From the NCBI GenBank assembly GCA_027577415.1, contig JANBQS010000737.1:1-12807 (forward strand): 12,807 nt of DNA, in the 5' to 3' direction. The notes under the pieces were generated by a model. That model made no database searches. It saw only the letters and a program-made list of their open reading frames with translations, and was not told where the DNA came from. The first letter of the stretch is position 1. Each line of letters starts with the position of its first letter. This stretch comes from Coemansia sp. RSA 922 (taxonomy: Eukaryota; Kickxellomycota; Kickxellomycetes; Kickxellales; Kickxellaceae). Positions 1 through 7,746 of this stretch are shown here, piece by piece. The position numbers and the translations under genes were made by a program.

Positions 1-92
1 AGAATCGACCCGGACGTTTCGGCCAATAACAGACTGAGCGCTCTGTCCACCATGACACGATGATGGCGTGCGCCAGGCGCCGAATTTAGCAT
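1..92 (-). CDS. possible 5' end of a gene running off the left edge (orientation uncertain)
   Basis: On the minus strand an ATG at 90-92 opens a frame that stays open to the window edge, with a second in-frame ATG at 51-53. The downstream reading would begin MVDRALSLLLAETSGSI. I do not recognise the protein. An equally open alternative lies on the plus strand: the frame from base 1 reads RIDPDVSANNRLSALSTMTR and stops at TGA 61-63, which would be a gene's C-terminus. With about 30 codons available neither can be preferred firmly. Third-position base use does not separate them. Confidence 0.25.
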   Translation of the reverse strand, partial: MLNSAPGARHHRVMVDRALSLLLAETSGSI

Positions 93-307
93 GAGCGAGA
101 GAGGGGGGAGAGATGTGACTCCTAATTGTTGTTTAGGGCGTATTTTGTTGCTCAAGCCATCCCAAGTCACACGCTCTCCTTGCCCCGTTTTCCCTTGCCC
201 CGGCCAACCAAAAATCCCAGAAAACACCTTGCCACCTGAATGCCTCGTGAAAGTGATAATGAAGGCCGCTGCTGCTGACAAAAAAAAGGTGGCCTATGCG
301 CAATCGA

Positions 308-323
308 TGGCTGGCTGGCTGGC
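308..323 (+). repeat. (TGGC)x4 simple tandem repeat
   Basis: Four uninterrupted TGGC units followed by a further T. A short microsatellite in a non-coding stretch; no function is suggested. Confidence 0.8.
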
Positions 324-496
324 TCAGGGGCATGGGCAGGGAGGAGGTCTGGCGACATAGAGCAAAATAGCCCGCTCTAGAGGCAAATATTGGCAATCCA
401 GCGCGATGATCCTCCTACTGGAGGTTGGGCGAAAAGTGACTGCTCTCCAAAGCAACATCCCTGCGTGTTTGAATTCCAAGCTTGGCAATAAACCGC

Positions 497-502
497 CACG
501 TG
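497..502. promoter_or_regulatory. CACGTG E-box (first)
   Basis: Palindromic CACGTG in the sequence GCCACGTGTT. In yeasts this hexamer is the core bound by bHLH factors such as Cbf1 and Pho4. A second copy lies about 125 bp to the right. Binding is inferred from the motif only. Confidence 0.35.
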
Positions 503-622
503 TTGCTTCTTTTGCCGCTTCCGTTCTCAGATTTTGTCCGTTGTGCATAAGCAATACGTTTTGTTCCCGACTTACATCTGGAATACCCAGCCGCATTTAA
601 GCAGTCCACCAACCGGTCACCG

Positions 623-628
623 CACGTG
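623..628. promoter_or_regulatory. CACGTG E-box (second)
   Basis: Palindromic CACGTG in the sequence CGCACGTGTA, upstream of the rightward TATAAATA at 718-726. Two copies within 130 bp of a non-coding stretch are more than expected by chance in about 1.3 kb, so a real promoter element is plausible but unproven. Confidence 0.35.
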
Positions 629-717
629 TAGAAATGATAGGCTCTCTCCTATCAATACTACTGCTCTCCCCCTCCATCTCTTTTTGCCAAAAACAATGAA
701 CAGGCTAGAACAAGGAC

Positions 718-726
718 TATAAATAA
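718..726 (+). promoter_or_regulatory. TATA-box-like element, rightward
   Basis: TATAAATAA matches the yeast TATA consensus on the plus strand. It is followed by a pyrimidine-rich segment and a purine tract, then an ATG at 771-773 that opens a 20-codon frame (MVDIRCCRSATPPPISLVGE, stop 831-833). No recognisable gene follows on this strand, so if active it would drive a short peptide, an untranslated RNA or an antisense transcript toward the pantothenate kinase 3' end. Confidence 0.35.
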
Positions 727-1449
727 CCTAGGCTTTGTCCCCTCTCTTTGGAAAAGAAAAGAAAACCGGCATGGTAGATATTCGCTGCTGCCGGTCTGCC
801 ACCCCACCCCCTATCTCTCTTGTCGGAGAATAAGCTAGTAGAGGCTGCTAGTTTGAGAGGCGCTTCTGTTTAGAATACTGCCAATTTCGCTTTGCAGCAG
901 CTTAGGACAAGTCCAGCAGCGCCACGCATGTCCTCTAAGATCCCGCTTTTTTCTTCTTTTTTCTTCTTGGTGGCTGCTTCTTATGTTGCGAACAAGATGC
1001 ATTGAGGGATGAGGCAAGTCCGACCACCTGCAAGTGCAGCAAGCATAAAAAAAGGGAACAGGAATCGATTGTTTTTGAGGACAAAGGGAGGATCTCTGTT
1101 TTGCCAATTGGCTGCATTGGCCGCCGCCGTCTAGGCGCGCATCCTGTCTGTGGTCAAATCAGATCAGCTAGTGGACACATAAATGCACTCTATCACAAGA
1201 CCCTACTTTACAAGTATGTGCTCCACATGTCTATACATTGCATATGCATACTTCCGACAAAAGCAAACACAAGAAATATGGCGTCACATTGCCACAGTGC
1301 GGACTTTTACAAAGGTGTTCAACGATGTATATGTTTTGAGAAATAGTGTCATTGCGTAATCGCTTACCTATGTGCAGACTAATATCGAATAATCCTTCAT
1401 GGAAGGAACTACACAAGAAAAACATTCACGCCTCCAAAAAAAAATAGAG

Positions 1450-2648
1450 CTACATTGCTTGGGAAAAAGAGTCTAGCGACGTTGCCACTGCTCCCAGGGC
1501 TCCCAACAACAGCGCGTCTGGTGGGAACCTTGTCTGAATCGCCCCAGCTGACCAAAACGACACCGCCCTGGCAATAGCCTGGCGAACAATACGCCCAACA
1601 TTATCATCTGGTGCCTCGCTAGCAGACTGCACAAAGCCGCCTGTGAACCACACCTCGTTGACTCCCATCAGCCGCGCTTGGAACACCGCCAGCTGCCCCA
1701 AATTGTTGGTGACCATACGCAGCAATGCCGCCACCACATCTGCATCTGTCGCCTTGCCCTCCCCAAGCTTCCCCAGGAATCCAGCCACGAGGTCCGCCGG
1801 CATGCCAATAGCCTTGCTGGTCTCAACTCCGTAGATATCGCCGACCAGCGTATCAGCCTGCCCAGGATCCCCGCTCAGCTCTGCTGCGGTGACCGCCTCG
1901 CTAAAGCTAGTGAACTGAGTCAACCGCTGCACCAGTCCCCAGAACGTCGCTCCGCCAAGCCCACTCCCGCTAACTCGCTCATAGTCGCCATGCGCAGCAC
2001 CTACACTTACCAGCGACACACCCGTGCCTACATTGCACACTAACGAGGGATACGCGACTGGGCCCTCGCTATCAGCCAAGCTCTTGGCATCAACCCGCCA
2101 GCCGTTGGTCAGAGCCTGAAGTTCTTCCACTATCACCAGCTCTAAACCGAGCATCTCTTCGATCTCTGTACGCAGCCGTAACGCCCCACCACCAGTTGCA
2201 AAAGCGCGAATCGTATGCGTTGGCTTAAGCACTCTATCATCCTTTACTCGCTGGGCAAACTTGAGAAAGTCGGATGTCAGGAACCAGAGCGCATAGACAG
2301 CTCGCTCATGTTCGCTGTCGCCAAACCACTCGAGCTTTCTAATGGCCTTCTTTGCGCCCCACGCAGATCCGAGATGTTCGTTCTCATGTGCCTTAGACTC
2401 TGAAGCGTTGCGAATGATGGCGGCTAGTGGATGCTCTTTCTGCTCAGTGCTTTTGTCTGGCACATATCCAACTCTTTCCACCAAAACAACTAATTGATTA
2501 CTTTCAAAGTGGTATTAGTATAGTAAACTGTGTGGCTGGATGATTTCGTGACAATAGTATAAAGCTACTTACATTTTGCGCAAGATCCGCCAATATCCAA
2601 ACCGATAAGCGGCTGGTCGTCAGAAAAGGTACTAGTAGATGTCGACAT
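1450..2648 (-). CDS. CAB1: pantothenate kinase, two exons
   Basis: Eukaryotic type II pantothenate kinase, which phosphorylates pantothenate with ATP in the first step of coenzyme A synthesis. Exon 1 (2648-2573) begins with ATG and encodes 25 residues ending in the nucleotide-binding GLDIGGSCAK. An 83-nt intron (2572-2490) splits a TTT codon. Exon 2 (2489-1450) supplies the rest, giving 371 residues, close to the 367 of S. cerevisiae Cab1. Visible motifs: DIGGS at 18-22, the second glycine loop TGGG at 124-127, the acidic EE at 147-148 where the family's catalytic glutamate lies, GTGVS at 180-184 and GSGLGG at 200-205, all typical of ASKHA-fold PanKs. Exon 2 alone would lack the first phosphate loop and has no ATG at its 5' end, so the split is needed. 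The upstream neighbour SFH5 is on the same strand about 660 bp away, with no sign of functional linkage. Confidence 0.93.
2490..2572 (-). other. CAB1: intron of the pantothenate kinase gene (83 nt)
   Basis: Donor GTAAGT at 2572-2567, branch site TACTAAT at 2520-2514 with its branch A 25 nt from the acceptor, and acceptor TTAG ending at 2490. Joining the exons places FVVLVERVGY directly after GLDIGGSCAK, as PanK alignments require. Phase 1. Confidence 0.9.
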
Positions 2649-2913
2649 GATAGATTAAAATGATTGTGTCAAAGAAAAAAAAACTAGAGCTAAGGGCAAC
2701 ACAAATTGTCTTTGGCTGACATGGGAATTGCAACACAGGTGCATAGATTATTGCTTTAGGTCATACCCCCTTACTTGTAAAGTAATATTAGAATATATTT
2801 TGCAGATGGTACTAGACACAAATTGGCCACCTTTGATAGAAGCACACAAAGCACTCTTGCAAAGCAATATGTAACTGTGACACTAATGCAGAGCACAATA
2901 TAGCGTTACCTGG

Positions 2914-2933
2914 CATGTTTCAACATGTTTCAA
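2914..2933. repeat. tandem 10-bp repeat, two copies of CATGTTTCAA
   Basis: Two exact adjacent copies of CATGTTTCAA, followed by a partial third (CAT). About 280 bp upstream of the pantothenate kinase start. Could be a paired factor site or slippage; no factor is recognised. Confidence 0.7.
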
Positions 2934-3146
2934 CATTAGGACGGGCCATGCCTGTACTCCTCCTCCCGACGTCCAGAGATGCCAACTACGTGCAAAATAA
3001 AAACCAATATATGTGAGTATTAACAAAAAAGGAAAATGATGGTAACCAATCTTCAGCCATGGCCACGACTGCAAACACTGCATTTTATATGGTCATCAAG
3101 TGCTAGCAATTACAATATTCAAACTGCCAACGTTCTTTAACTGTAT

Positions 3147-3219
3147 CCTCTACAGTGGCCATTATGCGTCAATAGGAGTTATTGCTTTCACAGATACGCC
3201 ACTGTTTGCACTGTAGGGG
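3147..3219. repeat. interrupted inverted repeat CCTCTACAGTG / CACTGTAGGGG
   Basis: Arm 3147-3157 matches the reverse complement of 3209-3219 at 10 of 11 positions. A nested alternative pairs ACAGTGGC (3152-3159) with GCCACTGT (3198-3205) perfectly. The ACAGTG/CACTGT core therefore occurs three times in about 70 bp, just beyond the 3' end of SFH5. Possible 3'-end structure or factor-binding cluster. Confidence 0.5.
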
Positions 3220-3312
3220 TGTCACATAGCTGATATTATTTAATGACACCAGTGATCTACTTAAAATGTGAGAGTTGGATGGATGGATTAATGGAAGGGG
3301 GGTATGTAACTG

Positions 3313-4464
3313 CTAGACCTGGGCACCACGCTTGTCCTCAAACTCCTGGGCATCAGCAGTCGCAGTGTCGTCCAAGCGCATGCCAGCCGTCTCGCTGACC
3401 AGTGCTTCGGGCTGAGGCTCCAGTTCAGGCGCAGCCGTCACAACCGGCGGAGGAACCGGCGGAGGAGGAAGCATATCAGCGTCTTGACTGTCGTTAACCG
3501 ACGACCCGCTGTTGGACTGATGGCTACCACGGCTAGTCGGCCTAGGCACACTCTCGTTTTGGTCGACATGTGCGGTCTGCGGAAGCGGAGGCTCGGTCGT
3601 CGAGGATTCAGGCTCAGCCGTCGAAGCTACAACGTCAGACTTCTCCTCTTCCACCACATTGCTGGGACGGAATTTTTCCGGCAGATTAGCCTCGCCAATA
3701 CGTTCGGCCAAAACTCGAGGAGCGCTGGCCTTACTAACAACGACAAACTTTCTCTTCGTATCCTCCGATAGCCACCTACAAATGACGTTAAACACGGTCT
3801 CGCCCCATCCAGGCACATTGGCAAAGATCTTGGTCGCCAGAGACTCGGGATAATTATCCGACATGAGCTGCACAGTAGCCTTTGATGCAGCACGAGCAAA
3901 CTTGTCGTATCCAAAGACACTGACGCCATCATAGTCGTGGACCTGAATCATATCGGCAACATTGACGAAATCCAGCATCCGCATTCCTCGCTCATGCAAC
4001 TGCACCCGCCATCTCAGGAACCGATCCAAGTCACCAAACACTTGTTTGTTATCCAGGTTGCCGTAAAAGTTGTACGTCACTGGTCTTCCCTGTCCATCGT
4101 TGCCGTGGATAAAACCGACTTTACCAAAGACATCCTCGGGGAACTCCTCTTCCAAAATACCCTCGATGTTGAACTCGGCCCGCCATTTCAGCGCGTTGGT
4201 CAGCATCTGGCGTGCCAGGGCAATGTCACCGCTACGTGCCTTGAGGAACTTGTGCAAGATGACGTCGACACGAACATCGCGCTCCCCCTCCTCGTTATTG
4301 TCCACAGCTGAGGGGAGCAAAGGAACACCCCAGATAGTAGAGCTGATGGCTACGGATGTTAGTTTGCCGGCGTCCTCGATAACCTGGGAAAGTTGCTCGC
4401 GCAACTGGGCGATAAGCTCAACCTCACCCTCGGTAAAGTTCTGAGCCTTGCCAAGCAAAGACAT
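3313..4464 (-). CDS. SFH5: SFH5-like CRAL-TRIO (Sec14 family) protein with a long C-terminal tail
   Basis: A single uninterrupted frame of 383 residues from an ATG at 4462-4464 preceded by an A-rich leader. Sec14-like proteins of this group exchange phosphatidylinositol at membrane contact sites; S. cerevisiae Sfh5 also binds heme. Residues 45-47 give the WGV found in fungal Sfh5. The CRAL-TRIO N-terminal helices span about 65-100 (LKWRAEFNI at 92-100), and the lipid-binding lobe about 105-265, with VTYNFYG at 129-135 and IQVHDYDGVSV at 173-183. His176 and Tyr178 align with the residues reported to coordinate heme iron in yeast Sfh5 (His173, Tyr175). From about 268 to 383 the protein is acidic, Ser/Pro-rich and probably disordered, with a PPPPVPPP run near 333-340; yeast Sfh5 is shorter (about 294 residues) and lacks this tail. 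The fold is certain; the SFH5 assignment rests on the local motifs. Confidence 0.87.
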   Translation of the reverse strand: MSLLGKAQNFTEGEVELIAQLREQLSQVIEDAGKLTSVAISSTIWGVPLLPSAVDNNEEGERDVRVDVILHKFLKARSGDIALARQMLTNALKWRAEFNIEGILEEEFPEDVFGKVGFIHGNDGQGRPVTYNFYGNLDNKQVFGDLDRFLRWRVQLHERGMRMLDFVNVADMIQVHDYDGVSVFGYDKFARAASKATVQLMSDNYPESLATKIFANVPGWGETVFNVICRWLSEDTKRKFVVVSKASAPRVLAERIGEANLPEKFRPSNVVEEEKSDVVASTAEPESSTTEPPLPQTAHVDQNESVPRPTSRGSHQSNSGSSVNDSQDADMLPPPPVPPPVVTAAPELEPQPEALVSETAGMRLDDTATADAQEFEDKRGAQV

Positions 4465-4654
4465 TTTTTTTTCTTAGACTTTGTGAATTAGGCAAAAAAA
4501 AAAAAGTAAAAAAATGTTTGTTAAAAAAGGTATAGATAAAAACAGAGAGAGAGAAATGACAACAGAGACAACCTTCTCTCGCCCTTGTTCACGGAACGAG
4601 GATAAGGGGTGAAGTGACAACAAACAGTGCATACTATCACATTGGAGCTTATAT

Positions 4655-5844
4655 TCAGATCAAACCCTTGGCTTTAGCTCTTTCCAATGATCGCAGTCTC
4701 TGAGCCGCGCGCTTGGCCTTTTGTCCCTGGTTCTTGCTCATTGGAGGCTCAAGCAAGCTGGATTTAAAAAAGTCGTCAACTGCTCCCTCATCCAAATCAT
4801 CCAGACAAACACGACCAAAGCGACCCTGGCGAAATGCTTTGAGAAAGAACTGCAAAGTCTTGTCGGTATCAATTTCACCGCCATGCCGCAAGGCGCCAAT
4901 CTTTCGTGCCAGCATATCCACCAGTTCGTTAATGTCGTCTGTTGGCCGCTCGATGCCCAGAGTTTGGCAACAACTACAAAACAAAAACAAAAACAATTAG
5001 CGTTTCCAAAAACACAAAACAAACCAAAATAAGTAAAAAAAGTGGTGTTTGACGTACTTTATGTTGTCTAGTCGGTTTAGCCGGAACAAAAGATAGTCGG
5101 CCAATACGCTTTCGTCGGCAATGTTGTCCTTGATACCACCTACAAATAAAAATTTTAGAATTGATTAGCGTCACATACATATGACAAAAACGAAACGATA
5201 AACAGACCTCCAAACTTACCAGTAAGTGCAACCTTGATAGCAGTCATTGTATCAGGGATATGTGGCATCATAACACCGGGAGTGTCAAGCAAGTAAACGG
5301 GCGGTTTATCAAACACCCTAATCTTACTACTAACAGCACGCGTAACACCAGGTTTAGCGCCGGTACTCGCGGCCTTTCCCCGATTAACGCCCGTCCGTCT
5401 CAGCGCGTTAATAAGCGACGACTTTCCCACATTCGGCATTCCCACGACCATGATCGAGAACTGCGGATATTTCACCGGGTCCCTCCTCGCAATATCCACA
5501 GCCACATCCAAGATCTGACTTACACTCTTATTAGTATCAGTGAAAATAGCTCGTTGCTGACGCTTAGCCATTTCCTCCTGTACTGTGCGCTGGATCTCGA
5601 TAGGAGCCAGATCGGCCTTGTTATAGACTATCAATCGGTCTTTGCTGCCAACGAGGCGCTCGAATTCCATGTTGATGGAGGATAACGGGATACGGGCATC
5701 GCGGGTTTCTATTATCAGATCGATGGTCCGCATTTGATCGCGCATCTGTTTGAGGCCCTTGGCCATGTGTCCAGGGAACCAGTTGATCGCCGCTTCATGT
5801 GAAAACGATGTACGCGTAAGATTCAGCGATGCTCGTACTGCCAT
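4655..5844 (-). CDS. MTG1: mitochondrial ribosome-assembly GTPase MTG1, three exons
   Basis: Circularly permuted GTPase of the YlqF/MTG1 family, which assists assembly of the large mitochondrial ribosomal subunit at the inner membrane. Exons are 5844-5220, 5139-5058 and 4973-4655, giving 341 residues (human MTG1 is about 334). The permuted motif order is visible: DARIP at 49-53, G4 NKAD at 75-78, then the P-loop GMPNVGKSS at 135-143, G2 GVTRA at 166-170 and G3 DTPG at 187-190. Exon 2 adds IADESVLADYLLFRLN, and exon 3 adds the conserved FRQGRFGRVCLDD and a lysine/arginine-rich C-terminus. Reading exon 1 alone would stop at 229 residues without the C-terminal domain. The N-terminal 25 residues are basic and hydroxylated with a single acidic residue, which fits a short presequence. 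The stop of the upstream permease is 135 bp away on the same strand. Confidence 0.95.
4974..5057 (-). other. MTG1: MTG1 intron 2 (84 nt)
   Basis: Donor GTACGT starting at 5057, branch site CGCTAAT at 5002-4996 with its branch A 23 nt from the acceptor, T-rich segment, and acceptor GTAG ending at 4974. Phase 2; the junction codon is AAT (Asn) in RLDNINCCQT. Confidence 0.9.
5140..5219 (-). other. MTG1: MTG1 intron 1 (80 nt)
   Basis: Donor GTAAGT starting at 5219, branch site CGCTAAT at 5170-5164 with its branch A 25 nt from the acceptor, and acceptor GTAG ending at 5140. Phase 1; splicing makes KVALTGGIKDN. Confidence 0.92.
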
Positions 5845-5979
5845 GGTTAGTAAATGTATGTAAAAGTTAATTTTTTCTTTTTCGAAACCGATGAGCGCAA
5901 AAAGAGAGTGAGTTGACTTTTAGCAGCTCAATTATAACTTTGTATATGGGTTTATTTTATTGGTAACATCTAGTTTATT

Positions 5980-7683
5980 TTATTCGGCTGGTTTGCGCTG
6001 CATCCAGCGGAAGTACTTTTTCCAAGTCCATGGACCCTCAGGAGGGAATATGTCGATATCGCCGTTACGCTCCATCTCGAGCAGCGAGCCCGTAGTCAGA
6101 TCGATATCCAACATATTGACCCACTTTGTCTTTTTGGTATACTTCCACGTCAACCAAAAGATCAAGAACAGCGGCAATGCCAAGTACGTCGACACAAAGC
6201 CCAGAGCATCGAATTTCGGCCAAATAGTGCCATACCCTTGCCCAAAGATAATAACAACGAGCAAGGACAAGGCATAAATGGGACCGAACGGGAAGAAGGC
6301 CGCGCGATATGGCAAGTCCTTGACATCATACCCTTGAGCAACGTAGGCACGACGGAATCGCCAATGGCAGAGACCAATACCCATCCAAAAGCCGATTCCA
6401 GAGAGGCCCGACAGATTGATGAGGAACACGTAGACGTTTTGGTTGCCCGCCAAAGAAATGCAGAAAATGACCGTCGACCATAGCGCAGTAAAAGTCAGAG
6501 CCCAGATAGGCACGCCGTGCTTAGTCACTTTGCGGAGGATCTTGGGCGCCTTTCCCTCCTTAGCCAACACCCACATAACGCGCGTGCAAGCGTAGAGTCC
6601 AGAGTTACCAGCCGACAATACGGTAATTAGAACGACAGCGTTCATGATATGCGCAGCCCAGCTGGCACCGGCCTTTTCAAACACCATTGTGAAGGGCGAA
6701 ATACCCACATCGCCCACGCCGCCTGCCTCCACCAGGTTCTTGTCAGTGTTGGGGATTACCAAGCCAATTATCAGGATCGAGGAGATGTAGAAGAACAGGA
6801 TCCGCCAGAACACCGACCGAATAGCCCGAGGCACATCGCGACGCGGGTTAGCACACTCGCCCACAGTGACTCCAACAATCTCAGTACCTTGGAATGAGAA
6901 CGCCGCCACAATACAGGCCTTCAAGATACCGACAATATGGTCTTTAAAAGGCGCGCCCTCGATATGCCAGTTACTACCGCCGATATATTCGCCGCCGGTA
7001 ACTCCGGTAACTGTCAAAATGCCGACAATCAGAAACACAAATACGGTGAGGACCTTGAGACTAGACATCCAGAACTCTGCTTCGCCGTAACCTCGCACCG
7101 AAATGGCGTTAAGCAAAAACATAATTACGAGGGCGATCAGACTCCACACAATGCCGTTGATATGCGGAAGCCAGTACTGCACGATAATTCCGCAGGCAAC
7201 AAGCTCAGAGGCCACAGTAAGCATCCACGAGCACCAGTAGTTCCATCCAAACGCAAACCCCAGAGCTGGGTCCATGAAGCGGGCCGCAAAGTGATTGAAC
7301 GGGTCAGAAGTCGGAATAAATGTAGACATCTCGCCCAGCGAAGTGCATACGAAAAATACCATTGAGCCGATAACCAGGTACGCCACCAGGCTACCTGCAG
7401 GTCCCGCTGTAGCCAGCGTCGTGCCGCTACCGATGAATAGGCCGGTTCCAATAGTGCCACCAATGGCGATCATCCCCATTTGTCGGCCCTTGAGCCGTCG
7501 CTTGAGCTTGGGCTCGTCGTGCTCCCGGATACTGTTGGGCGACCCATCGGTGCCAATATGCTTCTCCTCATACATGTTATCTTTGGCATCATACGAGTCG
7601 TCGTGTTTGGCTCCAGAATATGCTGATACGCGGTGGTGCAGAGACCCTGTGGTGACTTCAATGTCGCCGTTAGTACCTGACAT
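5980..7683 (-). CDS. amino acid permease, APC superfamily, LysP-like (probable lysine/basic amino acid transporter)
   Basis: A 567-residue plasma-membrane amino acid:proton symporter, single exon, starting at the ATG 7683-7681. A hydrophilic N-terminal tail (1-65) precedes about twelve membrane segments: TM1 with GGTIGTGLFIG at 75-85, SLGEM at 115-119, the TM6 motif FSFQGTEIVGVTVGE at 262-276 and NPRRDVPRAI at 279-288. The C-terminal tail ends in a WKKYFRW segment typical of fungal YAT permeases. Blocks such as VFWRILFFY (291-299), VLSAGNSGLYA (355-365), WRFRRAYVAQGYDVKDLPYR (441-460) and FFPFGPI (463-469) resemble, from memory, bacterial LysP more than Can1/Lyp1/Gap1. Lysine is therefore the likely substrate, by inference only. 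The upstream region has GATAA and AGGGG motifs. A fungal Lyp1/Can1-type assignment is the main alternative. Confidence 0.9.
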   Translation of the reverse strand: MSGTNGDIEVTTGSLHHRVSAYSGAKHDDSYDAKDNMYEEKHIGTDGSPNSIREHDEPKLKRRLKGRQMGMIAIGGTIGTGLFIGSGTTLATAGPAGSLVAYLVIGSMVFFVCTSLGEMSTFIPTSDPFNHFAARFMDPALGFAFGWNYWCSWMLTVASELVACGIIVQYWLPHINGIVWSLIALVIMFLLNAISVRGYGEAEFWMSSLKVLTVFVFLIVGILTVTGVTGGEYIGGSNWHIEGAPFKDHIVGILKACIVAAFSFQGTEIVGVTVGECANPRRDVPRAIRSVFWRILFFYISSILIIGLVIPNTDKNLVEAGGVGDVGISPFTMVFEKAGASWAAHIMNAVVLITVLSAGNSGLYACTRVMWVLAKEGKAPKILRKVTKHGVPIWALTFTALWSTVIFCISLAGNQNVYVFLINLSGLSGIGFWMGIGLCHWRFRRAYVAQGYDVKDLPYRAAFFPFGPIYALSLLVVIIFGQGYGTIWPKFDALGFVSTYLALPLFLIFWLTWKYTKKTKWVNMLDIDLTTGSLLEMERNGDIDIFPPEGPWTWKKYFRWMQRKPAE

Positions 7684-7746
7684 AACCAGTTTTTGTTAAA
7701 GACACTTACAATAAAAAAGAATATATAAAGTTAGAAAGCAAAAAGA

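Larger units (their letters stand above)
93..1449. other. 1.36 kb region without a convincing protein gene
   Basis: No reading frame here resembles a known protein; the longest (plus 1002-1346, 114 codons) has a cysteine- and histidine-rich composition unlike its neighbours and no recognisable motif. The region holds a (TGGC)x4 simple repeat, two CACGTG boxes, pyrimidine-rich tracts (about 649-690 and 730-750), a purine tract at 751-766 and a rightward TATAAATA. It may be the upstream region of a minus-strand gene at the left edge, the 3' flank of the pantothenate kinase gene, or may contain an untranslated RNA. No tRNA, 5S or U-RNA signature was identified. Confidence 0.6.
2649..3312. other. 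intergenic region between pantothenate kinase and SFH5
   Basis: AT-rich upstream region of the pantothenate kinase gene and 3' flank of SFH5. It holds a 10-bp direct repeat (2914-2933) and an interrupted inverted repeat (3147-3219). A 66-codon minus-strand frame at 2883-3083 has no recognisable homology and many aromatic residues typical of translated AT-rich DNA. No tRNA or conserved coding exon was seen. Confidence 0.6.

Noticed and set aside
1..12. B-box-like GGGTCGATTC on the minus strand (tRNA T-arm)
   Set aside because: The T54 position is not matched and no anticodon arm or acceptor stem can be built at the edge.
308..323. TGGC repeats as a possible CRISPR or attachment element
   Set aside because: A simple four-unit microsatellite with no spacers or flanking duplications; organism is a fungus.
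1296..1320. GACTTTTAC resembling the U5 snRNA loop GCCTTTTAC
   Set aside because: The loop has a mismatch at a conserved base and the flanking sequence does not form the U5 stem.
1002..1346. 114-codon plus-strand reading frame
   Set aside because: Composition rich in Cys/His, no motif, and no support for a start; looks like chance translation of non-coding DNA.
2883..3083. 66-codon minus-strand frame in the PanK/SFH5 intergenic region
   Set aside because: Aromatic-rich AT-driven translation without a recognisable domain; start and context unsupported.
4538..4572. ACAGAGA motifs resembling U6 snRNA
   Set aside because: They lie in a simple GA repeat and none of the other conserved U6 blocks follow.
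7295..7699. 134-codon plus-strand frame over the permease N-terminus
   Set aside because: Antisense shadow of the conserved permease coding region, which has full family support on the other strand.
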